From Kwoniella bestiolae CBS 10118 (lineage: Eukaryota; Basidiomycota; Tremellomycetes; Tremellales; Cryptococcaceae): DNA of 64,000 nt. Below, in pieces: positions 1 to 12,400 of this stretch. The notes beneath the pieces were generated by a model that was not told where the DNA came from, did no database searches, and worked only from the letters and a program-made list of their open reading frames with translations. The translations under genes were made by a program, and so were the position numbers. The stretch spans positions 5,102,001 to 5,166,000 of the forward strand of contig NC_089241.1 of NCBI RefSeq assembly GCF_000512585.2. Reading direction: 5' to 3'. Each line of letters begins with the position of its first letter. Position 1 is the first letter of the stretch.

Positions 1-248
1 ATGTTGTATAAGCGCGTATGATCAACTGAACAAAGGATGTCAGATGAGATTTGAATGGACTCGCCGGTAAATCACATGACCGATCTGTGCGCTGATGCCA
101 CGTGTCGGTCCTTTGCTTCACCGGTCCGGTAAGATCACATTCCACAACGACGTGTTTGTCGTCCCAATATTCTGTCTACAACATGGAAATACATCATAAT
201 ATCACTTCGTCAAGGCAGCAAAAGAACTCTGATTAGATATAGCAGAAG
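1..248. other. upstream region of the rhamnose mutarotase gene
   Basis: No coding sequence is visible. The stretch holds a CACGTG E-box at 99-104, about 145 bp before the start codon at 249. It probably serves as promoter and 5' leader. Confidence 0.4.
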
Positions 249-875
249 ATGAGCGAGCTTCCTTTCCCCGTATTGCCCAAGACAGATCAAGGTAAGAGGA
301 TATGTCAGGTCATAAGGGTGAAACCAGAGCGATTGGACGAGTATAAAAAGGTATGTATCTCATGTTCACAACGCTGACTATTTGAAGACGACGAGCTGAA
401 CAGGATTGTCGTACATGTCTTAGGTCCACGCAGCGGTATGGCCAGAAGTATTAGGTGCTTTGAGGAAAGCTCATGTTGTTGGTGAGTCTGACTATCCTGT
501 GTTCATCGTTCACGCTCGAAAGTGGGTTATCAGATGAGAAGACAAAGCTAACATGTTGTATACTCGACCTAGACTACTCAATCCACTTCTTCGAGCCCCA
601 TAATCTCCTGATCGCACATATGAGGTACATCGGTAACGACTTTGATAACGACATGAAAGGAATAGCAGAGAACGAAGCTACCAAGCGATGGTGGAAGGTG
701 GGTACTCGGCTCTCGCTGACCTCAAAGCGTCGTAGTACGAGAGGCTGACAATTACTTGTTTCTATATAAGCTCACCGACGGTATGCAAGAGAGTTTCGTG
801 CCCGGCGCTACGGGCTCGGAGAGCGGACCGGGATGGTGGACATCTGCTGAGGAGGTATTCAGAATGGAAGGTTGA
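249..875 (+). CDS. L-rhamnose mutarotase (RhaM/DUF718 family)
   Basis: The predicted enzyme interconverts alpha and beta anomers of L-rhamnose, feeding cytosolic rhamnose catabolism. Four exons (249-350, 424-481, 573-697, 771-875) join in frame to 129 residues, slightly longer than the bacterial family (about 104). The protein starts MSELPFPVLPKTDQG, then shows the family pattern: CQVIRVKPERLDEYKK, VHAAVWPEVLGALRKA, YSIHFFE, and near the C-terminus WWKLTDGMQES. The conserved His is inside the YSIHFF strand. All three introns start GT and end AG and the reading frame is kept across each. No other rhamnose-pathway gene is nearby, so the role rests on family resemblance. Confidence 0.88.
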
Positions 876-3598
876 GGATGTGTATCCGACAATGGCACAC
901 CATCCTCTGATGTCGCGATGAAAGGGATTGTTTGCATGGTCAATCAAAACAATCCGAAAAAGGAACGAAAGAAGGGATATCGGGCCAAAACATATTTATG
1001 GGTCATGACATATCTACTGATTGGGCGTGACTGCCTTAGCTTGACCTGTGAGAGCAACACGACTCTTTTGGGAAGTTGCCCTCCTCCCCGGAGGAACGAA
1101 CGGTATCTCCAACCCGATAAGCTTACAAGCCAATAAGTATACCCATCCGGAACGTTGATCCCTCCCTTCCCACAGGTAACTCCCAACTTTATCTACAGTT
1201 TCATTGATCGTCGATTACCCTGTGTCGATCATTGTCTCAGCCATCAGATCGCTGACGTGGCAAGTCCTGTCAATTTACCATATTCGCTCTTCGACGTCGT
1301 ATCTTCTGGGTAGGCATTTGTTTGTTTTGCGAAGCAGCGGAAAGAGAAACAAGGTTATCTTCCTTTCTTTGGGGAAAGATACGATACAGTACACCTCCTT
1401 TCAACTTCCGGTCGGCGTCTATTTACTGTTCAAGGATGCTATCGTAAGTTTATGATATCCAAGGAATGTGCGTGTTTGGTCACTCGTTCGTAAAAAGAAT
1501 ATTCTGCGAAAAGCCACTGTCCCTACCGAAGAAAAACATTTCGTTTCTGTTTTCTGTTTGCGTCAAAAGGTCGCAGAACCGTCGATCACAAAGATCTTGG
1601 CATCTACAGCAATACGGGATAAACATGGGTTGATGGATCGTTCGATCGCGGGGACTATCATGTAGATCGTCGTGGTCAAACACATACCTCGAATGGAATG
1701 GTACATAGGATGATAACGTAAGAAATCCCTTACCGACCGGAATAGGAAAATATCAGATGACCTGTGTGCCTGTAGCTAGTGTACGTACTGTACCTGCACC
1801 AGGAATGTTAACTTTTGTATAGAATCGTCTGCTCTACTGATGGTCACATCATACTAAAGCAGAGTAGACCAAGACGGCCGGCGGCCATACAGTCAAGCAG
1901 TCACCGCTAGCTGTGTACCATAATCCATGAATGCATCCCATTCGGTCGAGATTGACAGACGAGTGGAGCTCTGACAGAGCTAACACGACAACCACTATTG
2001 TATTCGTATGCCAGTGCACGCGCGGGCTGAGATCATCAGGTACAGCCGAAGATCGGAATGAGCACTGACATCCTTCCTTTTCCTGTTAGAACCAGATATT
2101 AGAGGAATGACAAGCGAGGATCACCTCGTCTATGGCTTGCTGGAGGCTTATTCGGAGATCGTCAATCTTTACTCCTGGTCCGAATAGTACTGTACAGTAT
2201 CTTTCGGTGGGCATTCGGTGGTTGGCCACCATCCTCTGCGTGGCTAACGAGCTAGCAGATCCCTAAGGTAAGAACGAATGCAGGGAACAAAAAGGAAAAA
2301 CGATCGTCGGAAAGGATTTATCCGTTTGTCACCAAAGGGACGCACCGGAGCAGAGAGTCAGAAAAATAAAGTTCCCATTTCTTGGTTTTTGGACGTGAGA
2401 GGAAACGAAAACAAAGAAATAAACTTACCGTGCCGTTTGTGCGCTTTACGTGATGTGATGGTTTTGCAAACGCAGTTCTTTGTATTCAAACTTGGGGGAG
2501 TGCAGTGTTCATGCTCATAGCACCATTGTAGTAGTTCACGCCAAGGCGTTTGAATGACCCTTTTGAAAGTCCCTCGCTTCTGCTGTTGTACAGTAGGATT
2601 CCTTGGTAAGCCAGCCGTTTCGTTTCGTTTTGTACTGTACTGTACTGCAGCTACACTCTCGCTGCAGTGATTGTTGATCCACATAAGCTTAGCTTAGACA
2701 CGGGCCGTGGAAATAACCAAACCAATACCATCGACCATCGAGGTGTTTGGTAGATACAACACTTTCTCTTTCTCCCATCTCGAATTCCAGTACTACCACA
2801 TTCAATCGTTGATTCATCATATTCACTCCCTCACTATACGACTTTGAAGCCAACCGAACTCATTCATTTCGGACCAGAAGAAGAAGAAGGACGGGATCAA
2901 TCGCCCAGAAGTTGAGCTAGAGATTCAAGCGGGGCTGGTGTACACATGGACTAGTCGATAGATTCCAAAGGAAAAAGGAAAACAAGATCACCTGGAACCT
3001 TTGGTCCATTCAATAACCCATCTATCTATCAACTTCATTTCGTCTGACCCAACGTAGAAGCGATTGATTCAGTGGACCAGATTACAGCAATCGGTATTAC
3101 TATCGCCTGGCATCACTCGTTCACCGTCTCGTTTCATTAGCATCGATCGATAGGAGCGTACACAGCGTTAGTCTAGTAGGATAGATAGAGGAAGTGGAAC
3201 GCCACCAAGCCTTCTTCAGAGGAACATACGGAAAACCACCATCACCTCAGCTTGGGACAGGAGGAACATACCCCACCAAATCATGCTTCTCAGTGTTATG
3301 GCTATCGTCCCCTTGGCATCACAGTAACTACAACAGAACATCATCGTCGAGGATTGCGATTTGTAGTCTACATTAGGAGAAGCGAGAAGATAGGAGAGAC
3401 AGAACCATAGCAGAGGGATAGATCGATTAATCAAACAATAAAAACAATCCATTCCTCCTCTTCTCGTGTTTCTCAAGCTCCTTACAACCACACGAACCGG
3501 AACAACACGGCATCGTTTTCATCAGACCCTCCGGCAGATCGCCCTCCCTTCTCACCACCATCATCAGAATCTCCATTGGGGCAAGTTCTCACCTCGAA
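876..3598. other. 2.7 kb region without a convincing protein gene
   Basis: Open frames here are under about 110 codons and show no domain, codon bias or splice pattern I can support. Visible structure: repeated ACTGTAC/GTACTGTAC motifs (about 1784-1794, 2187-2197, 2586-2594 and an array at 2631-2647), a G/C-rich CGGCCGGCGGCC-like patch near 1876, and from about 2750 on a pyrimidine-rich stretch that could be the long 5' leader of the GPCR gene starting at 3599. It could also hold a non-coding RNA or an unrecognised short gene. Confidence 0.4.
2631..2647. repeat. TGTAC(TGTAC)n pentamer array
   Basis: The sequence repeats the pentamer ACTGT/TGTAC about three and a half times. Related GTACTGTAC copies occur upstream in the same gap. 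The role is unknown. Confidence 0.6.
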
Positions 3599-5758
3599 AT
3601 GACATTCACCACCACCCAGATAAACGCTACGGGCGCATCGATCATTTCCGGATTAACCCTGTTGGCCGCCTCCTATCTGCTCGTATCGCTGATCAAGCAG
3701 GGCAGAGGCAAATTGAGAGTCAGACTCTTGATTGGTATGGTAGTCAGTGATATTATCCTTGGGTGAGTGTCTCTGCTTTTTTTTCCCGCCCGCGCCCATT
3801 CCTTATTATGAAAATCATGTTTAACGATGTTCTGATGATTATAGCTTGGTCGCTTTACCACCGGAAATCATGTTTTTGGCTGGGAAATCGCCGCGATCAG
3901 GATCTCCATCATGTGTGAGTACGACGTTCTTGAGTGTACCTCGTTCACCTGTACAAATCGCTGATATACCACCTGAAACCCAGGACGCTCTTGCTTTTCT
4001 TCTCACCTCCGTGTTGTTCAGTCAACATCTTTGGACATTGGCTATTGCCTTTGCCACCTATCTCCTTTTGGTGAGTGCACCAAGCCATCTCGAGGACTGG
4101 GTCCTGACGTTCTTTGAATTCGTATGAATTTCAGACACATCCTCTATCAAGCCTCACCAGTGCTTTTGAGAGATACTCGTGGGCCGTCGCTCCGTTGATA
4201 TGGACGATATCGATCGCTCATTCGGCTAGTAAGTTGACTCACGGAACCTATCTTTGGTGTCTGCCTTGTCTGTCAATATCGCTGACGGTCTCGTTCAGTA
4301 TGGCATGGGACAGTCGGATGGGTCAACACTGGCAGTCTGTGTTATTACGGTACGATGGAGAGGGGGCTTGATCGAGATTTGATTCAATTCATCCCTCGAG
4401 CCATCGTGTTCGTCGTCATCATCGTGTTATATTCACGATTGTTCAGATTCCTCAGGCGACCAGATACCATCCAGCTTTCCACGCAGTTCATGGCTGGCAC
4501 CCAGCCCGATATGTCCGCTACGCACGGCGAAAATCAGAATTCCCCCGGAGGACAGGTGAACGGCAATGGAGAGAGAAATGGGAGCGGTAGCGGTACCGGG
4601 TCCAAGCTGTTTAGACCAATCATGAAACTTGGTAGAGGTTCGAGCACGAAGGATCCCGTCAACCCCGACGCACCGTGGGAAGCACTGGAATTCGTTACTG
4701 TCGGTGGAGCATACGGAGGAAGGTTGACCAACAACACGCCGATACATACGAGTACGATCGAGTTCACACCGACCGTACCCTCAGGTATACTGTTGGCTTC
4801 CAGACCTGTATCTCCGGAGTTGATCTCGCCAGGCCACGAGATCAAAGATCCCTTCGTGTCTGCTCCCAACACGGCCAATCCAAGTAGATACCCCTCGACT
4901 TCCTCCGAAGCATCAGGTCCAAGTTCCAGTTCCAAGAAATCAGATACCTACACTGTCGTCACTCCTGAACTGAACTATCAACCCGACCCACCTGGTTCGA
5001 TCGACAGTACGACCAAACTTGTCACTCCAGACACGCTCAGTCAGATACCAACGATTCAGCGCCATCATGTCCTCTCGCCAGTGTTGTCGCAGGGATCAAA
5101 AGCAGATCTGGATCTGGATCTCACAGACGATAATTTGGGCGTCTACAATGAGGCAAACACGACGTTGCCGAACGGGAGGAGGAGGTCCTCGTTGGTGGAA
5201 TTTGACGATGGGGCGGCATCGGATGGAGAAGACAGAAGACCCAGTGGTCAGACGCTGAAAGAGTTCTTCCAAGAGTACCAGGTGGATGATCCGAATAGCA
5301 CTAATTTGGACAACGGGGTTAAAAGGGGATCGGCTTCTGGGTCGAGAGGGGGTCCTCCACAAATCTCAGCTTCGGCATATTTCAACAGACAAGCCAGTTT
5401 GTTGATGCTTTATTTCCCTCTTGCTGTGAGTGCATCGTTCGTTAATGAGACTTGAGACGTTGCTGATATACTGGAGGGCGCGAATAGTACATGCTGGTGT
5501 TCTCAGTATCGCTTGTTAGATTAGTATATGATATGGTTCACGGTCAACCAACACCAGTATTAAGTATAATGTCATCTTGGTTGGTCTTGTCCGTGGGGTT
5601 GATAGATGGTGCGGTATATGTGAGTTTAACTCTCCTCCTTCTTTGACAGAAGAAGCAACACAGGACTGATCAAAACTTGGTTGTGATTGTAGGGCATAGC
5701 AGAATTAATGGTAAAAGCGAAAGTGCGGCGCAAGATGCCTGAACACATGCATTCGTAG
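3599..5758 (+). CDS. seven-transmembrane G-protein-coupled receptor (Git3/cAMP-receptor-like)
   Basis: A plasma-membrane receptor predicted to signal through a heterotrimeric G protein. Seven exons (3599-3762, 3845-3914, 3984-4070, 4135-4228, 4299-5425, 5488-5619, 5693-5758) join to 579 residues. Hydrophobic segments: SGLTLLAASYLLVSLI (TM1), LIGMVVSDIILGLVALP (TM2), ALAFLLTSVLFSQHLW and following (TM3), SWAVAPLIWTISIAHSA (TM4), AIVFVVIIVLYSRLF (TM5), then about 330 mostly polar residues rich in Ser, Pro, Gly and Asp, then TM6 (LMLYFPLAYMLVFSVSL) and TM7 (SSWLVLSVGLIDGAVYG). The cytoplasmic tail is very short. The long third cytoplasmic loop resembles the fungal glucose/amino-acid receptors (Gpr1/Git3/Gpr4). 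A cAMP-receptor-like class is the alternative. The ligand cannot be read from sequence. Confidence 0.8.
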
Positions 5759-5903
5759 TGGGGACATGTTATAATATATAATAGAAATATCAGATTAGTA
5801 GACGTGTCGATTCGTATCGCATACATCTAGATTCATGCATTTATAATGTACAATGTAACATGTCATATTTTTATCGTCCTGTGTCTTCTCCGATATGTTT
5901 CGT

Positions 5904-6481
5904 TCAGACCAACCAATCCTTGATATCTTTATGTGCCAGCGCACCATCCCAACCACCCTGAGCGCTCTTCTCGCCATTTGAGGTTGTCTTGTACAGCTCC
6001 TTGAACGACTCTACATATTCTCCTTCGAGAGGCACAGGCCAAGCATGAGCGGCAAGGTATGGCATGTCTACATTGACAATATGGCATATGGGTTAGTAAT
6101 GATATCTCATCGTTTGTTCACAGAGGGGACTCACCGCCTGTCCTTGGAGTTTGATCGGGTAAGAACCATTCAACCTTCTTCCAAGCTGCTATCCTATCTA
6201 CTTCGACCCTCAACAAGGTCACTGCTGGATCTTCCTTGAAGAACAGGTTCAACGTAGAGGGTATCAGCTCGGCAGTCGAGAAGTGGATGTATCGGTCGTT
6301 TAGGTCGAGCTCGGTGAGGAACTGGTGGGATGAAGGTATGGGCACGGGGAAGGTAAACCTATCATGTTGAATAAAACGAGTTATTAGCGAGTAGGACGAG
6401 AGAGGCGGGGGGGAGAACTTGCCTCGTATCGACCGATGAATGAGGGAAAATCTTGTATATGTATTTAGGTACTTGTGACAT
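5904..6481 (-). CDS. DUF952 family protein
   Basis: Three exons (6423-6481, 6135-6358, 5904-6067) encode 148 residues starting MSQVPKYIYKIFPHSS. The DUF952 core is visible: DRYIHFSTAELIPSTLNLFF, then a strand LLRVEVDRI and AAWKKVEWF, ending with a helix around EGEYVESFKELYK. The family is small, cytosolic and of unknown biochemical function; it is better known from bacteria and scattered through fungi. The first intron uses a GC donor (GCAAGT) rather than GT, and the frame across it (AG|G, Arg) confirms the site. The gene converges with the GPCR gene (145 bp between stops) and diverges from the gene at 6827. Confidence 0.85.
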
Positions 6482-6826
6482 TGTGGTTGCGCTGGGCTTG
6501 ACTTTGTTGAGGATGTTACTGAGCATTGATCATGTATATGTATGCGTTAAGGATGAGAAAGATGAGGAAGTGAAGGGGGGGACAAGGGGAGCAGTCTGAT
6601 GGATGATTCGTCATAGCTATCTACGCTGAGTTTGTAGCACGCGTGATGTTGTGTGTATAGGCCGGATGAGCGGATGGAGCAAAGTGAGATGGATGAGCGT
6701 ATTCAATTTTGATCAATCATCCAATCCCGACCACGCCCCTTTCTCTGCTCCTTGTCTTATTGCCATCACGCGCAGTACCAAGTTTATATATCACTCTCAT
6801 CATATTTCCATCACGTCAGCTCAAAG
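6482..6826. promoter_or_regulatory. shared divergent promoter (DUF952 gene / gene at 6827)
   Basis: 345 bp lie between two opposed start codons. A TATATA-like stretch (about 6785-6791) lies some 40 bp before the ATG at 6827, too close for a classical TATA box with a long leader, so its role is unclear. No other structure is seen. Confidence 0.35.
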
Positions 6827-9148
6827 ATGGTATCAAACAAACACGACTTTACAGATTCAGAGCCCGAGATAGAAGGTGATGGCGAATCAATCATAGAAGC
6901 AGGTCCATCAGACCCGCGCAAACGTCAGCTCAGCGAGGGTCCCGCAGAATCATCAAACGCAGGTGGATACAGTAGAGGAGGGAGCGAAGACTTTGATCAA
7001 TTGTTGGGAGACGATGACGAGGAGGGGCAAGTAGATGCTAAACCTGTTCCACCACCTAAAAAAGCCAAGAAGGCAGGGAAAGAAGGGAATCCACTCAAGA
7101 TCACTGTGAGTCAGATCTCTGTGATATCAAAGTACCTAGTACACACAATCAATATCTTCTTTCCAGTAAGAGGCTGTGCTGACGAGACGATATACAATGA
7201 TAGCTTCGACCAGGTATAAATAATCTCATAAACTCCTCTTCAGATTCTAAACCCCCTTCCAAACCCAAAGCAACCAGACATTCAGATCGATCATCCCTAT
7301 CCCCCCCACCACCTATCACACTGAAATTCGGACTGAAATCAGCCATGGCAGAGAAGGCTTCCTACTCATCATCCGAGGATGACGACCCATTACCCATCCC
7401 ACCTCCAAACCCACCAAGCAAGAAGAAGAAGTCATCAACCCCTTCGTCAACTAGCAAATCATCTGCGAAGAACAAAGCATCCAGTGTGACTGCCGCAGGG
7501 GGTACTCCGACGGGCCCTTCGGCACATAAGAAGAGTTACGATTGGCTGGCCCCCTCTGTCGCGGGTGCAAGTCATCGTGGACCACCTGAGCGAGAGAAGG
7601 AAAAGGAGAGGGAGAGGCAAGGTTCGAATGGAAAGATTACAGGATGGTCACCTGCAGATGAGGCTATAGGTGGATTATTAGATGATTCGCCAGATACGGC
7701 GGCTGAGAAAAAACTCAAGAAAAGTCATAAGAAGAGATCTGCAGATGCTCCTCCCGGACCAGGTAAGGCTTGGAGAAAAGGTGTAAAGAAGTGAGCAATC
7801 GTCCCCCACGAACGTATAGAGCTTCAACTGATTGATCTGCTGTCCTTCTTTCACCTCTTCCTATCCCAACCCATCACCCCATTTATCATCCGCGTCACCG
7901 TCCTCATCTCACTACTCCCTCTTCACAACAGATCCATGGCAAATTCAGTCAAAGCAGAAGACGGCCTATCAACCCCAGGTGGATCACCTCTCGTTCACGC
8001 AGCTACGCCAATTAGTCGAGAGGTATCTCCAGAACCGATCGGTGAGTGACTACTTCCTGAGCATATTTCTACTGCCCGGCTGACTCGCCATGTCTCACAC
8101 ATCCTATAGAATTACCTCCACGAATGACAGTCGAACGTCCAATGGTTCCACCCATTGCCCCAACGCCAAGAGCGCCCTCACCCCCATTCGTCCTCGCAGA
8201 CGCTAAGGAGCTCGGATTCCCGGTATTTCCCAACCCCATACATGCTCCTAAGATACCATTAGGTGCTTTCCCAAAGGTGAGTGAGATCATTTTGCAGAAC
8301 GGAGCCACACTATTTCACCAGGCAGATCACCCCTGCTAAGTCAGTGGTACTGTTCAGGTTACACAATATTTCGCTCCTCTCAATGGAGGCGATGTGGGGC
8401 CATTCCCCCGTAAAGAGCCTGTGAGGAGCTGGACGCAAGGCGAGAAAGTGATAGTGGGCATAGGAGGTGGTCAATTGAAGATCAAATCATGGGCTATGGG
8501 TGGGTACCACGACCATTTATACCTCATTACCCCTTCTGAACAGATTTACTTCACTTCCAACAAGACATTTCGCTCCAATCTGAAATCATAGCTGAGATCT
8601 TTCCTAAACATGTAGGCCCCCCATCCGAACTATCCCGTCTGGTCCAAGCAGATAAAGAAGCGAAAGAGCTCGCCCGACTAGCCAAGATCAAATCCAACAA
8701 TACCACCGCCAACACCCCTACCCCGAATCAAGGTGCCACCACCCCAACAGTCGAAGAAAGACCAGGGCTGAATACCGTCAATTCATTCGATGCATCTACA
8801 TCTATCAACGTTACTCCGGTCTTAGCTCCGACCGACCCCGCCAAAGAAGGAGAGAAAGAGAAAGGGGAGAAGGAAGAAACGATGTCTGAAATTGCAGATT
8901 TGGATGAACTTCAATTACAATCTGGGCAAAATACTCCTCCCATCCCTGTCCCCGTTCCTGTGACTCAGACAACGCCAACACCAAAGACCAAAGTGAAGAA
9001 TCCCGGAGGGGGAGGGGGAACTAAGAGTAAAAAAGGTGCGGCGCCTAGGAAAAGTAATTTGAGGCAGGAGATCTTACCGCTGAGTGGAGAGGGCGAAGCG
9101 GAGGGGAATGATGAGTTGGCGATTACTGCGGGGGAGAATGAGAATTAG
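6827..9148 (+). CDS. Lys/Ser/Pro-rich probable nuclear protein of unknown function
   Basis: I do not recognise this gene securely. Exons supported by frame: 6827-7105, about 7244-7790, 7932-8041, 8110-8276, 8358-8499, 8616-9148. The N-terminus is acidic, followed by a basic patch (PPPKKAKKAGKEG), a short strand ITLKFGLKS, a basic Ser-rich stretch, KSYDWLAPS, then a better-conserved-looking block PKVTQYFAPLNGGDVGPFP and VRSWTQGEKVIVGIGGGQLK, and a Lys-rich tail. This composition suggests a nuclear chromatin-associated protein. A relation to the INO80 subunit Ies4 family is possible but only a guess. The join between exon 1 (phase 0) and the block at 7244 (needs phase 1) is not resolved: a 10-nt microexon at 7204-7213 restores frame but leaves a 30-nt intron. 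Confidence 0.55.
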
Positions 9149-9468
9149 TAGTTCTTACCTGATTGATCGGATTTATCATTTCTTCTTGGTATTTTGGGTG
9201 ATACATCCATCGCAACAGCTTGGTTCCTCCTTCCTCACTCGTATTTTCTTGTCAGATGTATTCTTATGATCTCATGTATTGTTCTTGTGCTATACGAAGA
9301 AAGACCAAATTTCATAACAGCGTCGTCATTATGCATTTCATGGTATGGTACAAACAAACATTGATAGAGCTCAGGAAGAGACATTATACACAACTGAACC
9401 CAACATAAACAAAGAAAAGTCAAGCGAAGAATAATGCAGAATCAAAGCACATGGATCCCCTCGGAGAA
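9149..9468. terminator. convergent 3' intergenic region
   Basis: 320 bp between two stop codons that face each other. It must hold both 3' untranslated regions and polyadenylation sites. No hairpin or ORF of note. Confidence 0.4.
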
Positions 9469-12400
9469 CTACCCCCGCCGAGCAATAGCAACTATCAAAT
9501 CCCTATTCCAACCTATCCTAAACTCCGCCAACCTCTTAAGCTCTCTCCAATGTTCGTGCCCTTCTATTTCTGTAGTGCCTTGTTGATAAATCACAAAGTC
9601 TGCTTCGGAAAGCAACGACCTAAGTAAGGAACCAAGTAATAAACAGATTATACAAGCTATCATCAATCCAGGGAGGGAAACCACCGGTTGGAAGATCTTC
9701 TTATCAATTATCATCGTACTACTTGACGCGTTGTTCTCCTCCCGCGACGGTGTATTGGAAGGTCTTTTTGGGTCTGAACCTGAGGATGGAATAGTAGGGA
9801 CACTTGGCGGATCAGGTAACTTCGCCAAAGTGCTTTTAACGGGTGAGTGTTCAGCGGTAGCTGGCGCAGAATTGCTGAATCTAGGTAAACGTGAGTACCT
9901 CCAAAAGTTGTAAGAGTATCTTGAAGTTGATTCGGGGAGAGTAGAAGTAGAAGAAGAGGGTTCGATGGTTTGCGGTGCCTATATCACACCCAATCGCATC
10001 AGCCCATCACTTCAATTTAGACAAGCGAATGAACTCACCTTCACTTCCAAAGTAGAAGAAGGCTCTTCCTCCCTCGGAGTGACCGTTCCCTGCCTACTAT
10101 CCCCATTACCCTCCCCATCGACAATATCCACTTTCTTCACCTCATCTTTCAGATATTCCCTAGCTACTGCCAGTGGCTTTTCCAGACTTATGCTTTTCTG
10201 AGTCGAGCGATTGACCAGTTGAGGCAAATTCTGTTTATTACTACTATCCCTCAAACCAAAATGCTTCGACCGTTTCTCATCCTCAACTACTACTTCGTTC
10301 AATCCATACATGTATCCCTTCCTACCCTCATCTTTATACGGTTTAAGCGTGAGCTGAACCACAGCGCCGTCGTTTATAAGATCCAAAAGCCATCGGGGTC
10401 GGGGCGTAGGAGCGGCTGTACCTCCCAGAGGATCCGATATGGGCGCATCATACCCTGTTGTAGGTAATGTGACCCTCAACAGATGTCTGGATTGAGATGT
10501 CGGGTCCAACGATGCAGATTGAAGTACGGAGGGAGCAAGGGAAATCACAGAGAGTTTGAAAGGTAAATTCAAGTTTTCGGAAGGCAGGTCAAACGGCAAG
10601 ATCGATACTTCACTTGAAGGATTGTGGAGTGCCACAGGTAATGATACGGCTTTAAGGTCGATCTCACAACCTTGTTTAGTGGGAGAACTACCCAATTCGA
10701 CTTCCAGTACCAATAGATCTTTCCTGCCTTTTCGTATTTCCTCAGCCAAGTCAATCACAGTCGATCGACCTGTATTGAATGACGAGCGAGAATCGTTATG
10801 TTTTAACGGGGGGGAGAGTGTACCTTCCCTTTCTCTAGTCGAGGTAGGCGAGGGTGGCTGAATAGTGACTGTCAGAGAATATTGATCATCTTCATTCTTC
10901 TGATATACACCCGATTGACTCTCTTCGATACCTTCTAGTGCCCATGGTGCAGATGACCTCTCTTCCGGGGCCAGAACAAGCATAGGTGGTGATCGAGCTC
11001 TTGAGGGCGGGCCAGAACTCTTCAACACACTTTCAATAGATAACAAAGCTCGTGGTAGAGAGGCGTTCAGCATATTATTGACCGACAATGGCATACTACC
11101 ACTATAATCCACTGAAGCGACATACATACACCTCGTTGAAGGTATAGCATATTGTTCGTGCGAGTATGGATCGATGGTTTCCATTATCCACCCTTCCAGT
11201 ATCACATGGCCTTGAGGTAGCGCAGTAGGGTTGTATTTCGTCCAGTTCATGCCTATGCCATCGGCATCGAAATTCGACGAGGAAGCGTGAAAAATGGTAG
11301 AGAGCGGTGGCTGAGGGCCATGAAGCGAGGGTGAGGGCGGTGGAGGATCCGGCATACGAGCCACAATAGCAGCTACGAGCATAGTTCTAGCTCTGAATGG
11401 GAAAGTCGTATGGGCTACCAAATGGTGAGTGGTTATTCCATGACCATATGACTGGAGTGTCGTCGGCTTGTCGAACCTCTCGTCCCCTCTCAAAGATGAA
11501 ACTGCAGCGGAGACATCCTCTGCAGTGAATCCCTCTATTATCCTTCCCGCTCTGAACACGGGGAATGATTCAGACACATGGCTGACTGTCCTTCGTTCAA
11601 TCTTCAGTCCATCTCGGTCGGACACAGGCTGCCATCCATTAGGATCTGTTGATTCGCCATCCCTATCCGCATGTATCTTCGCTAGTTGTCCTAAAGCTTT
11701 CACGGCCGCATCGACGGGCGAACTACCACTATCTGGTGCTGGTGTGGCAGTAGTCATGGGTATTATAGCTGCGCGGGTAGTCTCAGCTGCGACGTTATAC
11801 CACTTGGTGAAGGGCATGGCGTATTTTGTGAAGGTTGAAGGGGAGTTAGGGGACTTATTCAATTCAGGTGAATTGGATGCTGTAATAGTACCAAGATCGA
11901 GGTTACTTCGCTTCTTGCGCAATGTCCCTAATGCAGGAGGATGATCAAGCGGTGCTCGAGTAGGTCTACCCCTTTTCTGCTTCTTCAATAGCTGCACCTC
12001 CCCATCAGGAAGATCTTCAAGATCAATCTTGACTTTGCTTCCATTGACGGTCACCGATGTTTTGCCAGGCGGAGCAGTACCTCTTCGCACAGTGATAGCA
12101 ACTTTATCGTTCTTCAGGATCGTAGGATCATGTTCGATAGTCAACCATAACCCTCCTCCACTTGGTGATAGTCTGTGTCGTCGTAATGCAGAAATAGCCT
12201 GTTGAGGGGGATCGATGAGAATGGCGAAACTGTTTGACCATTGATCGGCATCACACCGTATCTCACATTCTATATTCGAAAGTGGTCTTGATACGTGCAT
12301 GGACTTCAGACTACTGGCCTCACTTCCGCCATTCTCAGGATCGGGGTTCTTAACGGCTACAGGGAGTGGGAAGGATGTATGTGTACTGGAAGAGTTCGAT

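Noticed and set aside
2358..2684. 108-codon open frame on the minus strand in the 2.7 kb gap
   Set aside because: Low-information protein with no domain and no splice context.
11468..11944. 158-codon plus-strand frame opposite the START gene (another of equal length at 12299-12775)
   Set aside because: Antisense shadow of the long coding exon with a clear START-domain product on the other strand.
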